DNA of 64,000 nt from Ralstonia sp. SET104 (GTDB taxonomy: Bacteria > Pseudomonadota > Gammaproteobacteria > Burkholderiales > Burkholderiaceae): NCBI RefSeq assembly GCF_003851545.1, contig NZ_BHVX01000002.1, positions 124,001-188,000 on the forward strand. Reading direction: 5' to 3'. The notes under the pieces were generated by a model that made no database searches, was not told the origin of the DNA, and saw only the letters and a list, made by a program, of their open reading frames with translations. A program made the translations under genes and the position numbers. The stretch's first letter is position 1; the number at the start of each line of letters is the position of its first letter. Below, in pieces: positions 9,350-19,249 of the stretch.

Positions 9350-11236
9350 ATGAGCGTGCGCGTTGCTGCACACAAGCGATTGATGGTGATGGCCTACCTG
9401 CAGGCGGCTATCTGCGCGACACCCGTCTGGGCGGCGCACGGTTACGCCGAATACGGCGATCTGAAATACCCGGCAGGTTTCTCCAACTTTGCTTACCTGA
9501 ACCCCAAGGCGCCCGTTGGCGGCATGCTGCTGCTGGGCAACCCTGATCGGCGCACGAGCTTCGACAAGTTCAATCCGTTCACCATCAAGGGCACGTCTGC
9601 GCCGGGGCTGAACCAGCTTGTCTTTGAAAGCCTGCTGATCACGAGCTGGGATGAAACCGCCAGCGGTTACGGCCTGCTTGCCGATGATGTGGTGGTCGCC
9701 CCCGACGATCTTTCTGTGACGTTCCACATCAACCCGCGTGCGCGATTCTCCAATGGAGACCGGGTGCGCGCGTCGGACGTCAAATACTCGTACGACATGC
9801 TGATGGGCAAGGGCGCGAGCCCGGCCTACCGCAGCATGACTGCTGACGTTGCCAAGGTGACGGCGGTAGATACCAGCACCATCCGCTACGAGTTCAAGCG
9901 CAAGAACAAGGAGCTGCCGCTGATTGTCGGCGGGCTGCCAGTGTTCTCGCCAAAGTGGGGCAAGGGTAGCGGCAAGCCAGATGACCCGGACGGTGGCAAG
10001 GATGTCGCGTTCGACAAGCTCACCTTCCAGGACCCGATCGCCAGCGGTCCGTACGTGATCGATCGCTTTGATCCGTCACGCGGCATTACCTTCCGCCGCA
10101 ACCCCGATTACTGGGGCCGTGACCTGAACGTGCGTCGTGGCGCGTTTAATTTCGAGCGCATCCAATACAAGCTCTACAAAGACGAAACCGCCCGCCTGGA
10201 AGCCTTCAAGGCCGGCGAGTACGACGCCATGGTCGAGTACCGCGCCAAGAACTGGGCCAAGAGCTATGTCGGTGTGAAGTTCCGCAGCGGCGAACTGATC
10301 AAGAGCGAATTCCCGCATCGCAACGGCGCGGGCATGCAGGGCTTTGTGATGAACCTGCGGCGGCCGTTGTTCCAGGACTTGCGGGTGCGCAAGGCGCTGG
10401 CGCTGGCACTCGATTTTGAATGGCTCAATCGCCAGCTTTTCTACGGTGCGTATCGCCGCCTCGACAGCTACTTTGCCAACAGCGAACTGGCCGCGTCGGA
10501 TTCGCTCACGGGCATGCCCGGCAAGGGCGAGCTGGCATTGCTGGAGCCGTTGCGCAGCAAGCTTGACCCGGACGTGTTTGGCGTATTGCCCGCGCCGCCT
10601 TCCACGGATGCACCCAGCTCACTGCGCGACAACCTGCGCCAGGCGCGTCGCCTGCTGGCCCAGGCGGGTTGGACATACTCCGACGGCGCGTTACGCAACA
10701 GCAAGGACGAGCCGTTTGTCTTCGAGATGCTCGATGACGGCGGGGCCATGAGCCGCGTCATGGCCGCATATGCGCGCAACCTTGAGAAGCTCGGTATCCA
10801 GGTCAACCAGCGCATGACGGATTTCGCGCTTTACCAAAAGCGGTTGGAAGAGTTCGATTTCGACATGATCTCGCTGCGCTTTCCCGATTCGCAAAGCCCT
10901 GGCAACGAACTGAAGGATCGCTTTGGTTCTGCAGCGGCTGACGAGGCCGGCTCGGACAACGTGATCGGCCTGAAGTCGCCCGCCGTGGACGCGCTGATCG
11001 ACGATGTGCTGCGCGCCGACAACCGCGACGAGCTGGTCACCGCTTCCCGCACGCTTGACCGCGTGTTGCTGCACGGCTGCTATGTGATCCCGCACTGGTA
11101 TTCGGCTTCGCATCGCGTGGCTTACAACAAGAACCTGATGTACCCGGATCGCCTGCCGTATTACTACTCGGCTGAGACCTGGGTGTTGACGGCCTGGTGG
11201 CGAACGCCGGAATCCGCCCAATCAGCTGGCAAATGA
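9350..11236 (+). CDS. yejA: Peptide ABC transporter, periplasmic substrate-binding protein (YejA type)
   Basis: A solute-binding protein of 628 residues in the SBP_bac_5 family (oligopeptide/dipeptide binding). From the ATG at 9350 the first 31 residues form a signal peptide (basic MSVRVAAHKR, hydrophobic core, cleavage near VWAAHG). The mature start HGYAEYGDLKYPAGFSNFAYLNPKAP is typical of YejA. An upstream in-frame ATG at 9263 would bury the signal peptide. It opens a four-gene operon followed closely by two permeases and a double ATPase, the YejABEF arrangement known from E. coli and Brucella, where it imports peptides including microcin C-like compounds. Confidence 0.93.
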   Translation: MSVRVAAHKRLMVMAYLQAAICATPVWAAHGYAEYGDLKYPAGFSNFAYLNPKAPVGGMLLLGNPDRRTSFDKFNPFTIKGTSAPGLNQLVFESLLITSWDETASGYGLLADDVVVAPDDLSVTFHINPRARFSNGDRVRASDVKYSYDMLMGKGASPAYRSMTADVAKVTAVDTSTIRYEFKRKNKELPLIVGGLPVFSPKWGKGSGKPDDPDGGKDVAFDKLTFQDPIASGPYVIDRFDPSRGITFRRNPDYWGRDLNVRRGAFNFERIQYKLYKDETARLEAFKAGEYDAMVEYRAKNWAKSYVGVKFRSGELIKSEFPHRNGAGMQGFVMNLRRPLFQDLRVRKALALALDFEWLNRQLFYGAYRRLDSYFANSELAASDSLTGMPGKGELALLEPLRSKLDPDVFGVLPAPPSTDAPSSLRDNLRQARRLLAQAGWTYSDGALRNSKDEPFVFEMLDDGGAMSRVMAAYARNLEKLGIQVNQRMTDFALYQKRLEEFDFDMISLRFPDSQSPGNELKDRFGSAAADEAGSDNVIGLKSPAVDALIDDVLRADNRDELVTASRTLDRVLLHGCYVIPHWYSASHRVAYNKNLMYPDRLPYYYSAETWVLTAWWRTPESAQSAGK

Positions 11237-11252
11237 CTGCATCGGTGACACC

Positions 11253-12305
11253 ATGTTTGCGTACCTGATCAAACGGCTGCTGCTCCTGATCCCGACGTTG
11301 ATTGGCGTGATCACGCTCACGTTTGTCGTGATCCAGTTCGTGCCCGGTGGCCCGGTCGAACAGATGATGATGGAGATGAAAGGGCGCGGCGCTGGTGGCG
11401 AGGCCAGTGGTGGTGGCGCTTTCGACTATCGCGGCCGCCGCGGTGTCGACCCCGAGAAAATCAAGGAAATTCGCGCGTTGTATGGCTTCGACAAGAGCCC
11501 GGTCGAGCGTTACTTTCTGATGCTGGGCCGCTTTGCCCGCTTTGACTTGGGCGAGAGCTATTTCCAGCACCGCAGCGTGTGGGATCTCATCAAGTCGAAA
11601 TTGCCGGTATCGATTTCGATTGGGTTGTGGACGTTCTTCCTCACGTATTTGATAGCGGTGCCGCTCGGCATTGCGAAGGCAGTACGGGCGGGCAGCCGGT
11701 TTGATCTGGTGACGAGCATCATCGTGCTGGTCGGTTACGCCATCCCGGGGTTCGTGCTGGGCGTGCTGTTGCTGGTGCTGTTTGGTGGCGGCACATTCTT
11801 CCAGTGGTTTCCGATTCGGGGCATCACGTCCGACAACTGGGATCAACTGAGTCTGCTTGGCAAGATCACGGATTACCTCTGGCACATCGCCTTGCCGGTG
11901 ACGGCCTCGGTGGTGGGCAGCTTCGCCGTGATCACGATGCTGACAAAGAACGCGTTCCTGGAAGAGATCCGCAAGCAGTACGTGCTGACCGCGCGCAGCA
12001 AGGGCTTGTCGGAGCGGCGGGTGCTGTGGAAGCACATCTTCCGTAACGCGCTGCTGCCGCTCGTGACGGGCTTCCCGTCAGCCTTCATCGGCGCGTTCTT
12101 CGCGGGGTCGCTGCTGATCGAACAATTGTTTTCGCTCGATGGCATGGGACTGCTGTCGTATGAGGCGGTGATGCGGCGCGACTATCCGGTCGTGCTTGGC
12201 ACGCTGTACCTGTTCACGCTGATCGGCCTGGCCGCGCGGTTGATTTCCGACGTGTGCTACGTGCTGGTTGATCCGCGCATCCATTTCGGCTCGGTCGGGC
12301 GATAG
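11253..12305 (+). CDS. yejB: Peptide ABC transporter permease (YejB type)
   Basis: An inner-membrane permease of 350 residues with the BPD_transp_1 fold. The first hydrophobic segment (LLLIPTLIGVITLTFVVIQFVPGG) is the OppB/DppB-type N-terminus, and several further membrane segments follow. The cytoplasmic EAA loop EIRKQYVLTARSKGLSERRVLWKH contacts the ATPase. It starts 16 bases after yejA and ends 5 bases before yejE. Together with yejE it forms the transmembrane channel of the importer. Confidence 0.95.
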   Translation: MFAYLIKRLLLLIPTLIGVITLTFVVIQFVPGGPVEQMMMEMKGRGAGGEASGGGAFDYRGRRGVDPEKIKEIRALYGFDKSPVERYFLMLGRFARFDLGESYFQHRSVWDLIKSKLPVSISIGLWTFFLTYLIAVPLGIAKAVRAGSRFDLVTSIIVLVGYAIPGFVLGVLLLVLFGGGTFFQWFPIRGITSDNWDQLSLLGKITDYLWHIALPVTASVVGSFAVITMLTKNAFLEEIRKQYVLTARSKGLSERRVLWKHIFRNALLPLVTGFPSAFIGAFFAGSLLIEQLFSLDGMGLLSYEAVMRRDYPVVLGTLYLFTLIGLAARLISDVCYVLVDPRIHFGSVGR

Positions 12306-12310
12306 GGCCG

Positions 12311-13441
12311 GTGATCATGACCCAGTATTCGCGCACTTCTGCACATTCGTCCAACACGGCGGCACCGCATGCGGTGCGTCACTCGCCCTCGCCGCTCAAG
12401 CGTGCGTGGCGCCGCTTCAAGCAGCATCGGCTGGGTTACTGGAGCCTGATCCTCTTTGCCGTGCTGTTTGTGCTCAGCCTTGGCGCCGAGTGCATCTCCA
12501 ATGACCGCCCGTTGGTGGCCAAGTACCACGGCAACTGGTACTTCCCGATCGTGAAGGCGTACCCCGAGACGACCTTCGGCGGCGACTTCCCCACGCCCAC
12601 CGACTACCTCGATCCGTTCATTCGGGACAAGTTCAAGGCGCCGGGCAGCTTTGCGATCTATCCGCCCAATCCGTATTCGTACGAGACGCTGAACTACTTC
12701 TCGAAGGAGCCCAACCCGGCGCCGCCGTCGGCGGAGAACTGGCTTGGTACTGATGACCGTGGACGAGATGTGTTTGCGCGGCTGCTGTATGGCTTCCGGG
12801 TGTCGGTGCTGTTCGGGCTGGCGCTTACGGTGCTCGGCGTGTTGGTCGGCACGCTGACCGGCGCGCTGATGGGTTTCTTTGGCGGGCGCTTCGACATGGT
12901 GTCGCAACGGTTGATTGAAATCTGGAGTTCGATGCCGGAGCTGTACCTGCTGATCATCTTCGCGTCGATCTTCACGCCCAGCCTCGGGCTGCTGATCATT
13001 CTGCTGTCGTTGTTCGGCTGGATGAGCCTGTCGGATTACGTGCGCGCCGAGTTCTACCGCAATCGCTCGCTCGACTACGTGAAGGCCGCGCGGGCGATGG
13101 GGCTGTCCAACTGGCAGATCATGTGGCGTCACATCATGCCCAACAGCCTGACGCCTGTGATCACGTTTCTGCCATTCCGCATGAGCGCGGCCATTCTTGC
13201 GCTGACCAGCCTTGATTTCCTTGGCCTGGGCGTGCCGCCATCCACACCCAGCCTCGGTGAGTTGCTCGCGCAAGGCAAAGCCAACCTGGATGCGTGGTGG
13301 ATCTCGCTATCGACCTTCGTGGTGCTCGTGCTGACCCTCGTGCTGCTGACTTTCATGGGCGACGCGTTGCGCGACGCCTTCGACACGCGCTTGTCGTTCG
13401 CACAGTTGCGCACGCGCCAAAAGCCAGCGGGGGTGAAATGA
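12311..13441 (+). CDS. yejE: Peptide ABC transporter permease (YejE type)
   Basis: The second inner-membrane permease, 376 residues from the GTG at 12311 or 374 from the ATG at 12317. It has an N-terminal OppC-like segment, a large periplasmic insertion (about residues 65-150) characteristic of YejE, and the transport domain with the EAA motif NRSLDYVKAARAMGLSNWQIMWRH. It overlaps the ATPase gene by ATGA at 13438-13441, so expression of permease and ATPase is coupled. Confidence 0.95.
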   Translation: MIMTQYSRTSAHSSNTAAPHAVRHSPSPLKRAWRRFKQHRLGYWSLILFAVLFVLSLGAECISNDRPLVAKYHGNWYFPIVKAYPETTFGGDFPTPTDYLDPFIRDKFKAPGSFAIYPPNPYSYETLNYFSKEPNPAPPSAENWLGTDDRGRDVFARLLYGFRVSVLFGLALTVLGVLVGTLTGALMGFFGGRFDMVSQRLIEIWSSMPELYLLIIFASIFTPSLGLLIILLSLFGWMSLSDYVRAEFYRNRSLDYVKAARAMGLSNWQIMWRHIMPNSLTPVITFLPFRMSAAILALTSLDFLGLGVPPSTPSLGELLAQGKANLDAWWISLSTFVVLVLTLVLLTFMGDALRDAFDTRLSFAQLRTRQKPAGVK

Positions 13442-15093
13442 CCCGCGTTGACTTGCGCTCCTCCGCGCCCAAGCACGATGGTCCTCTGCTGCAGCTGGAT
13501 AACCTGTGCGTGCATTTCGAATCCGAGCACGGCGAGGCGACCCAAGCCGTCAAGCATGTCTCGCTAGACCTGCATGCCGGTGAGCGTTTCGCGCTGGTGG
13601 GGGAGTCGGGCTCCGGTAAATCTGTGACCGCGCTGTCGATCATGCGACTGCTGGCGGATGCGCACTACAGCGGCCGCATCCTCCTTGAAGGCCGCGACCT
13701 GCTGGCCGCCAGCGAGCGCGAGATGCGTGGCCTGCGGGGTGCGGATGTCGCCATGGTGTTCCAGGAGCCGATGACGGCGCTGAACCCGCTGTACACCATC
13801 GGCAACCAGATCGTCGAAACATTGGAGCTGCACGAAGGCCTGGACAAGCGCGCCGCCAAGGCACGGGCGATCGCGTTGCTGGAGCGCACCGGCATCGCCG
13901 AGGCGCCGCGCCGTTTTGATGCCTTCCCACACCAGCTCTCCGGTGGCCAGCGTCAGCGCGCGATGATCGCCATGGCGCTCGCGTGCTCGCCCAAGCTGCT
14001 GCTGGCCGACGAGCCGACCACCGCGCTGGACGTGACAGTGCGCATGCAGATCCTGCAATTGCTGCGCGAGCTGCAGGCCGAGTTCGGTATGGCCATCATG
14101 CTGATCACGCACGACCTGAACATGGTGCGTGCCTTTGCCGAGCGCGTGGGCGTGATGGAGCGGGGCGTGCTGGTTGAAATCGGTGATACCGCCACGGTGT
14201 TCACCGCGCCTCAGCACCCATACACCGTGCGCTTGCTGGAAAGCCGCCCACAGCGCGATGTGCTGCCGCTGGTGCCGCTCGCGCCCGTGCTGCTCGAAGC
14301 CGACAAGTTGACCGTCACCTACGAACGCCATCGCCCTGGGTTTGCCGGCTGGTTCCGGACTGATCCGTTTACGGCGGTCGATGCCGTGTCGCTGCAATTG
14401 CGTGAAGGCGAAACGCTTGGCATCGTGGGGGAATCCGGCTCGGGCAAAACGACGCTGGCGCAAACGCTGCTCGGTCTGCAAGCGGCCAAGAGTGGTGAGT
14501 TGCGTTTCCTTGGCAACTCGCTGCTGCGCATTTCCCGAGAGGAGCGCCGTGCCGTACGCGCGCGCATGCAGGTGGTGTTTCAGGACCCATACGGCTCACT
14601 GTCGCCGCGCATGACGATCGAAGAGATCGTCGGCGAGGGACTCGCCCTGCACCAACCGCACGTCAACCCCACCGAGCGCCGCCACCGCGTGCTTGAGGCC
14701 CTGCGCGAGGTTGGCCTCGACCGCACCGCGTTGGGCCGCTATCCGCACGAATTCTCGGGTGGGCAGCGCCAGCGCGTCGCCATTGCCCGCGTGCTGATTC
14801 TCAAGCCGCAGTTGCTGGTGCTCGATGAGCCGACCTCGGCACTGGATGTGTCGATCCAGCAGCAGGTGCTTTCGCTGCTGTCAGCCCTTCAGAAAAAATA
14901 CAACTTGTCGTATCTATTCATCAGCCACGACCTTGCCGTCATCCGCGCGATGTCACATCGCGTGGTGGTGATGAAGGACGGGAAAGTGGTGGAAGAGGGC
15001 GACACTGAAGCTGTGTTGGCGTCACCCTCCCACCCTTACACCTGCAAGCTGATGGCGGCCGCCTCGCTCGTTCCTTCGCGGGATAACCCCTAA
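13438..15093 (+). CDS. yejF: Peptide ABC transporter, fused double ATP-binding protein (YejF type)
   Basis: A 551-residue protein with two complete ABC ATPase domains fused in tandem. The first has Walker A GESGSGKS near residue 57, signature [10 protein letters not shown] and Walker [13 protein letters not shown]. The second has Walker A GESGSGKT near 333, signature [10 protein letters not shown] and [12 protein letters not shown]. Each half ends with an Opp/Dpp-type C-terminal extension (HPYT...). Both domains look catalytically intact. The ATG at 13438 overlaps the yejE stop; an open frame reaching further upstream lies inside yejE and is not used. It is the last gene of the operon. Confidence 0.96.
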   Translation: MTRVDLRSSAPKHDGPLLQLDNLCVHFESEHGEATQAVKHVSLDLHAGERFALVGESGSGKSVTALSIMRLLADAHYSGRILLEGRDLLAASEREMRGLRGADVAMVFQEPMTALNPLYTIGNQIVETLELHEGLDKRAAKARAIALLERTGIAEAPRRFDAFPHQLSGGQRQRAMIAMALACSPKLLLADEPTTALDVTVRMQILQLLRELQAEFGMAIMLITHDLNMVRAFAERVGVMERGVLVEIGDTATVFTAPQHPYTVRLLESRPQRDVLPLVPLAPVLLEADKLTVTYERHRPGFAGWFRTDPFTAVDAVSLQLREGETLGIVGESGSGKTTLAQTLLGLQAAKSGELRFLGNSLLRISREERRAVRARMQVVFQDPYGSLSPRMTIEEIVGEGLALHQPHVNPTERRHRVLEALREVGLDRTALGRYPHEFSGGQRQRVAIARVLILKPQLLVLDEPTSALDVSIQQQVLSLLSALQKKYNLSYLFISHDLAVIRAMSHRVVVMKDGKVVEEGDTEAVLASPSHPYTCKLMAAASLVPSRDNP

Positions 15094-15215
15094 AATCCGC
15101 AGGCTCCGCCCCAGATCAGAGCAGTTTAGATGCGCTGTTTTTGTAAGAATGCGCATCTAAAGTCATGTCTAAGTGCCTGATTTGCATGTGGATTCCAGAG
15201 AATTTGTAACGACCT

Positions 15216-15244
15216 TTGACAAGTCAAGGTGTCACTTTTATCAT
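15216..15244 (+). promoter_or_regulatory. Strong sigma-70 promoter of the NlpC/P60 gene
   Basis: A perfect TTGACA at 15216-15221 and TATCAT at 15239-15244 are separated by 17 bases, predicting a transcript start near 15251 and an 84-base leader. The -35 lies in the small palindrome TTGACAAGTCAA. Confidence 0.75.
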
Positions 15245-15334
15245 CCTGCGAGATTGTTTTAACAAGATTCGGACCGGTCTCATTTGCAGCGGTATATGCC
15301 GGCTGCATCATTACGAGTTTCCGAGGGAGAACCA

Positions 15335-15982
15335 ATGCAGCATTTCGTACTTCATTCCATGGCGCGCCTGGCGGTAGGGGTTGTGATCGGCTGCGGCGTG
15401 ATCGTGTCGAATGCAGTACATGCTGATACGGTCTTCAAAGATACGGAAGTCCGCGCCGACATCAAACCCGAAGCCAAGCTTGGCCTCATCTCCAACGTGA
15501 TGAGCAAGACCGGCGACGTGGTCATGAATGCCCTGGGCATGATCGGCTTGCGTTACCGTTTCGGCGGCAACACGCCGGAATCTGGCCTCGACTGCAGCGG
15601 CTTCGTCCGCTACGTCTTTAACGACACTTTCGGTTTCCTGCTGCCGCGCCGCGCCGTAGAAATGAGCCGTGTCGGCACCAGCGTCGAAACGGCTGAGCTG
15701 CGCCCCGGCGACCTGGTGTTCTTCAACACCATGCGCCACACTTTCTCGCACGTCGGTATCTATATCGGGGACAACAAGTTTGTGCACGCGCCCTCTACGG
15801 GCAGCAAGATCCGCGTGGACGACATGACTGCCTCGTACTGGGTGACGCGCTACAACGGCGCCCGCCGCATCGAGGGCAGCTCCGGTGCCGCAATCAAGGA
15901 CGGCGCCGACAACTTTGTCGAGCAACTCAAGCGCGTTGACCCGAATGCCGCCGGCAAGCCGCTGGCAATGTACGGCGGTTGA
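15335..15982 (+). CDS. Secreted NlpC/P60-family peptidoglycan hydrolase
   Basis: A protein of 215 residues. Residues 1-31 are a signal peptide ending near AVHADTVF, so it acts in the periplasm or outer envelope. The NlpC/P60 domain (about residues 68-190) has the catalytic Cys in GLDCSGFVRYVF, the His in TFSHVGIYIGDNKFVHAP, and a third polar residue downstream. The family cleaves D-gamma-glutamyl-meso-diaminopimelate bonds in wall peptides. The ATG at 15335 was chosen over one at 15284 because it gives the signal peptide at the N-terminus and follows GAGGGAG. A dedicated promoter and terminator make this a monocistronic unit. Confidence 0.93.
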   Translation: MQHFVLHSMARLAVGVVIGCGVIVSNAVHADTVFKDTEVRADIKPEAKLGLISNVMSKTGDVVMNALGMIGLRYRFGGNTPESGLDCSGFVRYVFNDTFGFLLPRRAVEMSRVGTSVETAELRPGDLVFFNTMRHTFSHVGIYIGDNKFVHAPSTGSKIRVDDMTASYWVTRYNGARRIEGSSGAAIKDGADNFVEQLKRVDPNAAGKPLAMYGG

Positions 15983-16002
15983 TTCGCTGTCATTCCATAA
16001 AG

Positions 16003-16027
16003 AAAAGACCGCCGCGGCGGTCTTTTT
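16003..16027. terminator. Bidirectional terminator between the NlpC/P60 gene and the patatin gene
   Basis: The tight hairpin AGACCGCCGCGGCGGTCT is flanked by A4 and T6, positioned between two convergent genes so that it can serve both. Confidence 0.9.
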
Positions 16028-16048
16028 TGTTGTCTGCTGACACAGGCG

Positions 16049-17044
16049 TCAGCGCGGCGGCAGCGGGGTGCCCACGATGGTCTGCGTCAGATGCAGCTTC
16101 TCGCGCAGCAACGGCATGGCGGCCTGGGCGGCCTGTTCACCAGCCAGGATCGCTTCGTTGCGCGCTGTAAAGTCGCTGCCCTTCACAAATGGCAGCGACG
16201 GCGTGATCACCACATCCGCTTGGGCCAACTCCGTCTTGTTGATGCTCTGGCCCATGATGGCCGTCGTTTGCAGCAGCATGCTGGCCTGCCCCGAGACCGC
16301 CTGGTTGGACGGGTCTGCCGAAATATTCACCGCAATCACGAAGGTTGCGCCCATCTGCTTGACGTAGGTGACAGGCACGGGCGCCACCAAGCCGCCGTCC
16401 ACGTATTGGCGGCCGCTGATCGTCACCGGCTGGAACACGCCCGGGATGCTGCACGACGCACGCACCGCCTGGCCGGTGTTGCCGCGCCTGAACAGAATCG
16501 GCTTGCCGCTTGCCAGATCGGTTGCCACGATGCCCAGCGGAATGTGCATCTGCTCGATGGTTTTCTGCTTGACCAGGCGGTTGATGTATTTCTCCAGTGC
16601 CTCGCCCTTGAGCCAGCCGCCGAAGCGAGTGCCGAACGGCAGTGCCCAGTCGGCGATCATGGCCTCGTCCATCTTGAGCGCCATGCGATTCATTTCCAGC
16701 CCCGACATGCCCGACGCGTAGATCGCCGCCACCACACTGCCGGCGCTCGTGCCGGTAATGAAGTCGATCTGGATGCCTTGCGCTTCCAGCATCTTGATCA
16801 CGCCGATGTGCGCAAAACCGCGCGCGGCGCCGCCTCCGAGCGCCAGCCCGATGCGCACGGGTTGCGTGGCGGGCTGGGCCGTGGGCGGCAGAACGGCTGT
16901 GGGCGGTGTGGCGGCCGTGTCCGTTTTGCCTGACGAGAAGCCTGTCACGGTACAGGCGGAAAGCACGGAGGCGCTGGCGGCACCCAGGAAGAGGCGGCGT
17001 TGCATGAGGAGGTTGGGGCGGTTCAGTATGTCGGGCAGTTGCAT
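16049..17044 (-). CDS. Patatin-like phospholipase, predicted lipoprotein
   Basis: A protein of 331 residues from the ATG at 17042-17044, or 318 from an internal ATG at 17003-17005, which puts the signal peptide and lipobox (VLSAC) at the usual distance from the N-terminus. The patatin domain has all hallmarks: the oxyanion loop [17 protein letters not shown], the nucleophile elbow GTSAGS, and the DGG of the catalytic dyad. Such enzymes hydrolyse acyl esters of phospholipids. The lipobox predicts membrane anchoring facing the periplasm. It shares a bidirectional terminator with the convergent NlpC/P60 gene. Confidence 0.92.
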   Translation of the reverse strand: MQLPDILNRPNLLMQRRLFLGAASASVLSACTVTGFSSGKTDTAATPPTAVLPPTAQPATQPVRIGLALGGGAARGFAHIGVIKMLEAQGIQIDFITGTSAGSVVAAIYASGMSGLEMNRMALKMDEAMIADWALPFGTRFGGWLKGEALEKYINRLVKQKTIEQMHIPLGIVATDLASGKPILFRRGNTGQAVRASCSIPGVFQPVTISGRQYVDGGLVAPVPVTYVKQMGATFVIAVNISADPSNQAVSGQASMLLQTTAIMGQSINKTELAQADVVITPSLPFVKGSDFTARNEAILAGEQAAQAAMPLLREKLHLTQTIVGTPLPPR

Positions 17045-17198
17045 TCAGGTGCGCTGCGGCCGGTCGCCATTGTGCCAAAGTTCCAGCGCAAGGCAGCCAA
17101 GTGAGCAGGACACGGTTGCTATAATTTCGGTTTTGATAAAGGCCGCTCGCGATTCTCTCCGGATCTCATCATGCGGCCTTGTTCGTTCAGCCATTCCT

Positions 17199-18596
17199 AT
17201 GACACAGCGCGTCCGCACTCGTTTCGCTCCCAGCCCCACGGGGTTCATCCACCTCGGCAATATCCGCTCGGCACTTTATCCGTGGGCCTTCGCGCGCAAG
17301 ATGAAGGGTGACTTCGTCCTGCGCATTGAAGACACCGATGTGGAGCGCTCCAGCCAGGAAGCCGTCGACGTGATCCTGGAAGCGATGGACTGGCTGGACA
17401 TGAACATCGACGAAGGTCCGTTCTATCAGATGCAGCGCATGGACCGTTATCGCGCGGTGGTCGCGCAAATGGTTCAGCAGGAACTGGCCTACCCGTGCTA
17501 CATGAGCACGGAAGAACTCGACGCCTTGCGTGAAGCGCAACGCGAGCGCGGCGAAAAACCCCGTTACGACGGCACCTGGCGCCCCGCACCCGGCAAGGTT
17601 CTGCCGACGCCGCCCGCCGGCGTGCAGCCCGTCATTCGCTTCAAGAATCCCATCGGCGGCAGCGTCGTGTGGGATGACGCCGTGAAGGGCCGCATCGAAA
17701 TCTCCAACGATGAACTCGATGACCTCGTCATCGCGCGCCCCGACGGCACACCCACGTACAACTTCTGCGTGGTCGTCGACGACATGGATATGCAGATCAC
17801 CCACGTGATTCGCGGGGATGACCACGTCAACAACACACCGCGCCAGATCAACATCCTGCGCGCGCTGGGCGGTACGCCGCCGGTCTACGCGCACTTGCCG
17901 ACCGTGCTCAACGAGCAGGGCGAGAAGATGAGCAAACGCCATGGTGCGATGGCCGTGACCGGCTACCGTGATGCCGGTTACCTGCCCGAAGCCATCGTCA
18001 ACTACCTCGCCCGCCTGGGCTGGGCGCACGGGGACGCCGAAATCTTCTCCCGTGAGCAGTTCATCGAGTGGTTTGACCTCGAGCACCTGGGCAAGTCGCC
18101 CGCGCAATACAACCCTGAGAAGCTCGCGTGGCTGAACAACCACTACATCAAGCAGGCCGACAACGTGCGCTTGGCGGGTCTGGTGAAGCCGTTCATCGAA
18201 GAGCTGGGCGGTAAGGTTGATGGCGGCCCGGTGCTGGCAGACGTGATCGCACTGGTGAAGGATCGCGCCAACACGCTGCGTGAAGTCGCACAGACCGCGC
18301 TGCTGTTCTATCGCACGGATCTGGTTGTCGAACCGGAGCTCGCCGCACAGCACCTCACCGATGAAGTGCGTCCGGGCATTGCCGCGCTGGCCGATAAGCT
18401 CGGTGCATTGCCCGAGTGGAAGCGCGAGGCCATCGGTGCTGCCTTTAAGGAAGTGCTCGCGGCGCACGGCTGGAAGATGCCCAAACTGGCGATGCCGGTG
18501 CGCCTGCTTGTGGCGGGGCAACTGCAGACCCCGTCGATTGATGCGGTGCTGGAACTGTTTGGCCGCGACGTTGTTCTGCGCCGTCTAGCGGCGTGA
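17199..18596 (+). CDS. gltX: Glutamyl-tRNA synthetase
   Basis: A class I aminoacyl-tRNA synthetase of 465 residues from the ATG at 17199 ([20 protein letters not shown]); a much longer open frame upstream overlaps the divergent patatin gene and is not coding. The HIGH-type motif is in [18 protein letters not shown] and the KMSKS-type loop reads [11 protein letters not shown]. Length fits bacterial GltX. A TATAAT at 17120-17125 upstream is a likely -10 element. It is followed by a tRNA cluster that includes tRNA-Glu, its own substrate. Confidence 0.98.
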   Translation: MTQRVRTRFAPSPTGFIHLGNIRSALYPWAFARKMKGDFVLRIEDTDVERSSQEAVDVILEAMDWLDMNIDEGPFYQMQRMDRYRAVVAQMVQQELAYPCYMSTEELDALREAQRERGEKPRYDGTWRPAPGKVLPTPPAGVQPVIRFKNPIGGSVVWDDAVKGRIEISNDELDDLVIARPDGTPTYNFCVVVDDMDMQITHVIRGDDHVNNTPRQINILRALGGTPPVYAHLPTVLNEQGEKMSKRHGAMAVTGYRDAGYLPEAIVNYLARLGWAHGDAEIFSREQFIEWFDLEHLGKSPAQYNPEKLAWLNNHYIKQADNVRLAGLVKPFIEELGGKVDGGPVLADVIALVKDRANTLREVAQTALLFYRTDLVVEPELAAQHLTDEVRPGIAALADKLGALPEWKREAIGAAFKEVLAAHGWKMPKLAMPVRLLVAGQLQTPSIDAVLELFGRDVVLRRLAA

Positions 18597-18629
18597 TGTG
18601 TGCGGCGCCAAAATTTTTGCGAAAGGGTA

Positions 18630-18659
18630 TTGCCAAGCGCTGAACACTTCCCCTATACT
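18630..18659 (+). promoter_or_regulatory. Promoter of the tRNA-Ala/Glu/Asp cluster
   Basis: TTGCCA at 18630-18635 and TATACT at 18654-18659 have an 18-base spacer, 74 bases upstream of tRNA-Ala. A further TATAGT at 18877-18882, ahead of tRNA-Glu, may be an internal -10. Confidence 0.65.
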
Positions 18660-18733
18660 CTTGTTTTCGCTGCAACACGAAGCGAAATGCAGTAAGAAGC
18701 AAGCAGTAACGGGTAGTACCCAGGCAGTACTTC

Positions 18734-18809
<76 letters not shown>

Positions 18810-18928
18810 AAATGCCGGAAGATTCGGTTCAAAAAATAAATTTGAAAAGAAGCTTCCAAAGCGCAAAGAAGTTCGTTATAGTAGCGGACTTCGCAGCGTA
18901 AGACAGAAAGCGTTGCAAAACAGTTTCT

Positions 18929-19004
18929 GTCCCCTTCGTCTAGAGGCCTAGGACATCACCCTTTCACGGTGAGTACAGGGGTTCGAATCCCCTAGGGGAC
19001 GCCA
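18929..19004 (+). tRNA. tRNA-Glu (anticodon TTC)
   Basis: A 76-nt tRNA with acceptor GTCCCCT/AGGGGAC, anticodon loop CTTTCAC presenting TTC, T-arm GGTTCGAATCC and encoded CCA. It lies between tRNA-Ala and tRNA-Asp on one likely transcript. Confidence 0.97.
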
Positions 19005-19068
19005 AAACAAGAGCTTAACCAGAAGCTCGTTAGCAAAGTCAGTCTCTAGCTGGCTTTGCAACCGACAC

Positions 19069-19145
19069 GGAGCGGTAGTTCAGTCGGTTAGAATACCGGC
19101 CTGTCACGCCGGGGGTCGCGGGTTCGAGTCCCGTCCGCTCCGCCA
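19069..19145 (+). tRNA. tRNA-Asp (anticodon GTC)
   Basis: A 77-nt tRNA with acceptor GGAGCGG/CCGCTCC, anticodon loop CTGTCAC presenting GTC, T-arm GGTTCGAGTCC and encoded CCA. It is the last gene of the tRNA cluster, immediately before the terminator. Confidence 0.97.
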
Positions 19146-19149
19146 AATC

Positions 19150-19178
19150 AAAACCCGCTGCTTGCAGCGGGTTTTTTC
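19150..19178. terminator. Terminator after the tRNA cluster, also facing the MATE gene
   Basis: The hairpin AACCCGCTG-CTTG-CAGCGGGTT is followed by T6 on the plus strand and preceded by A residues, so it can work in both directions. Confidence 0.88.
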
Positions 19179-19249
19179 TTTTGCGCTTTCAATTCAATTC
19201 AGGCCGATCGGGTTTGATGCTGCTTTAAAGCTGGCGGAAATGGCTTGCT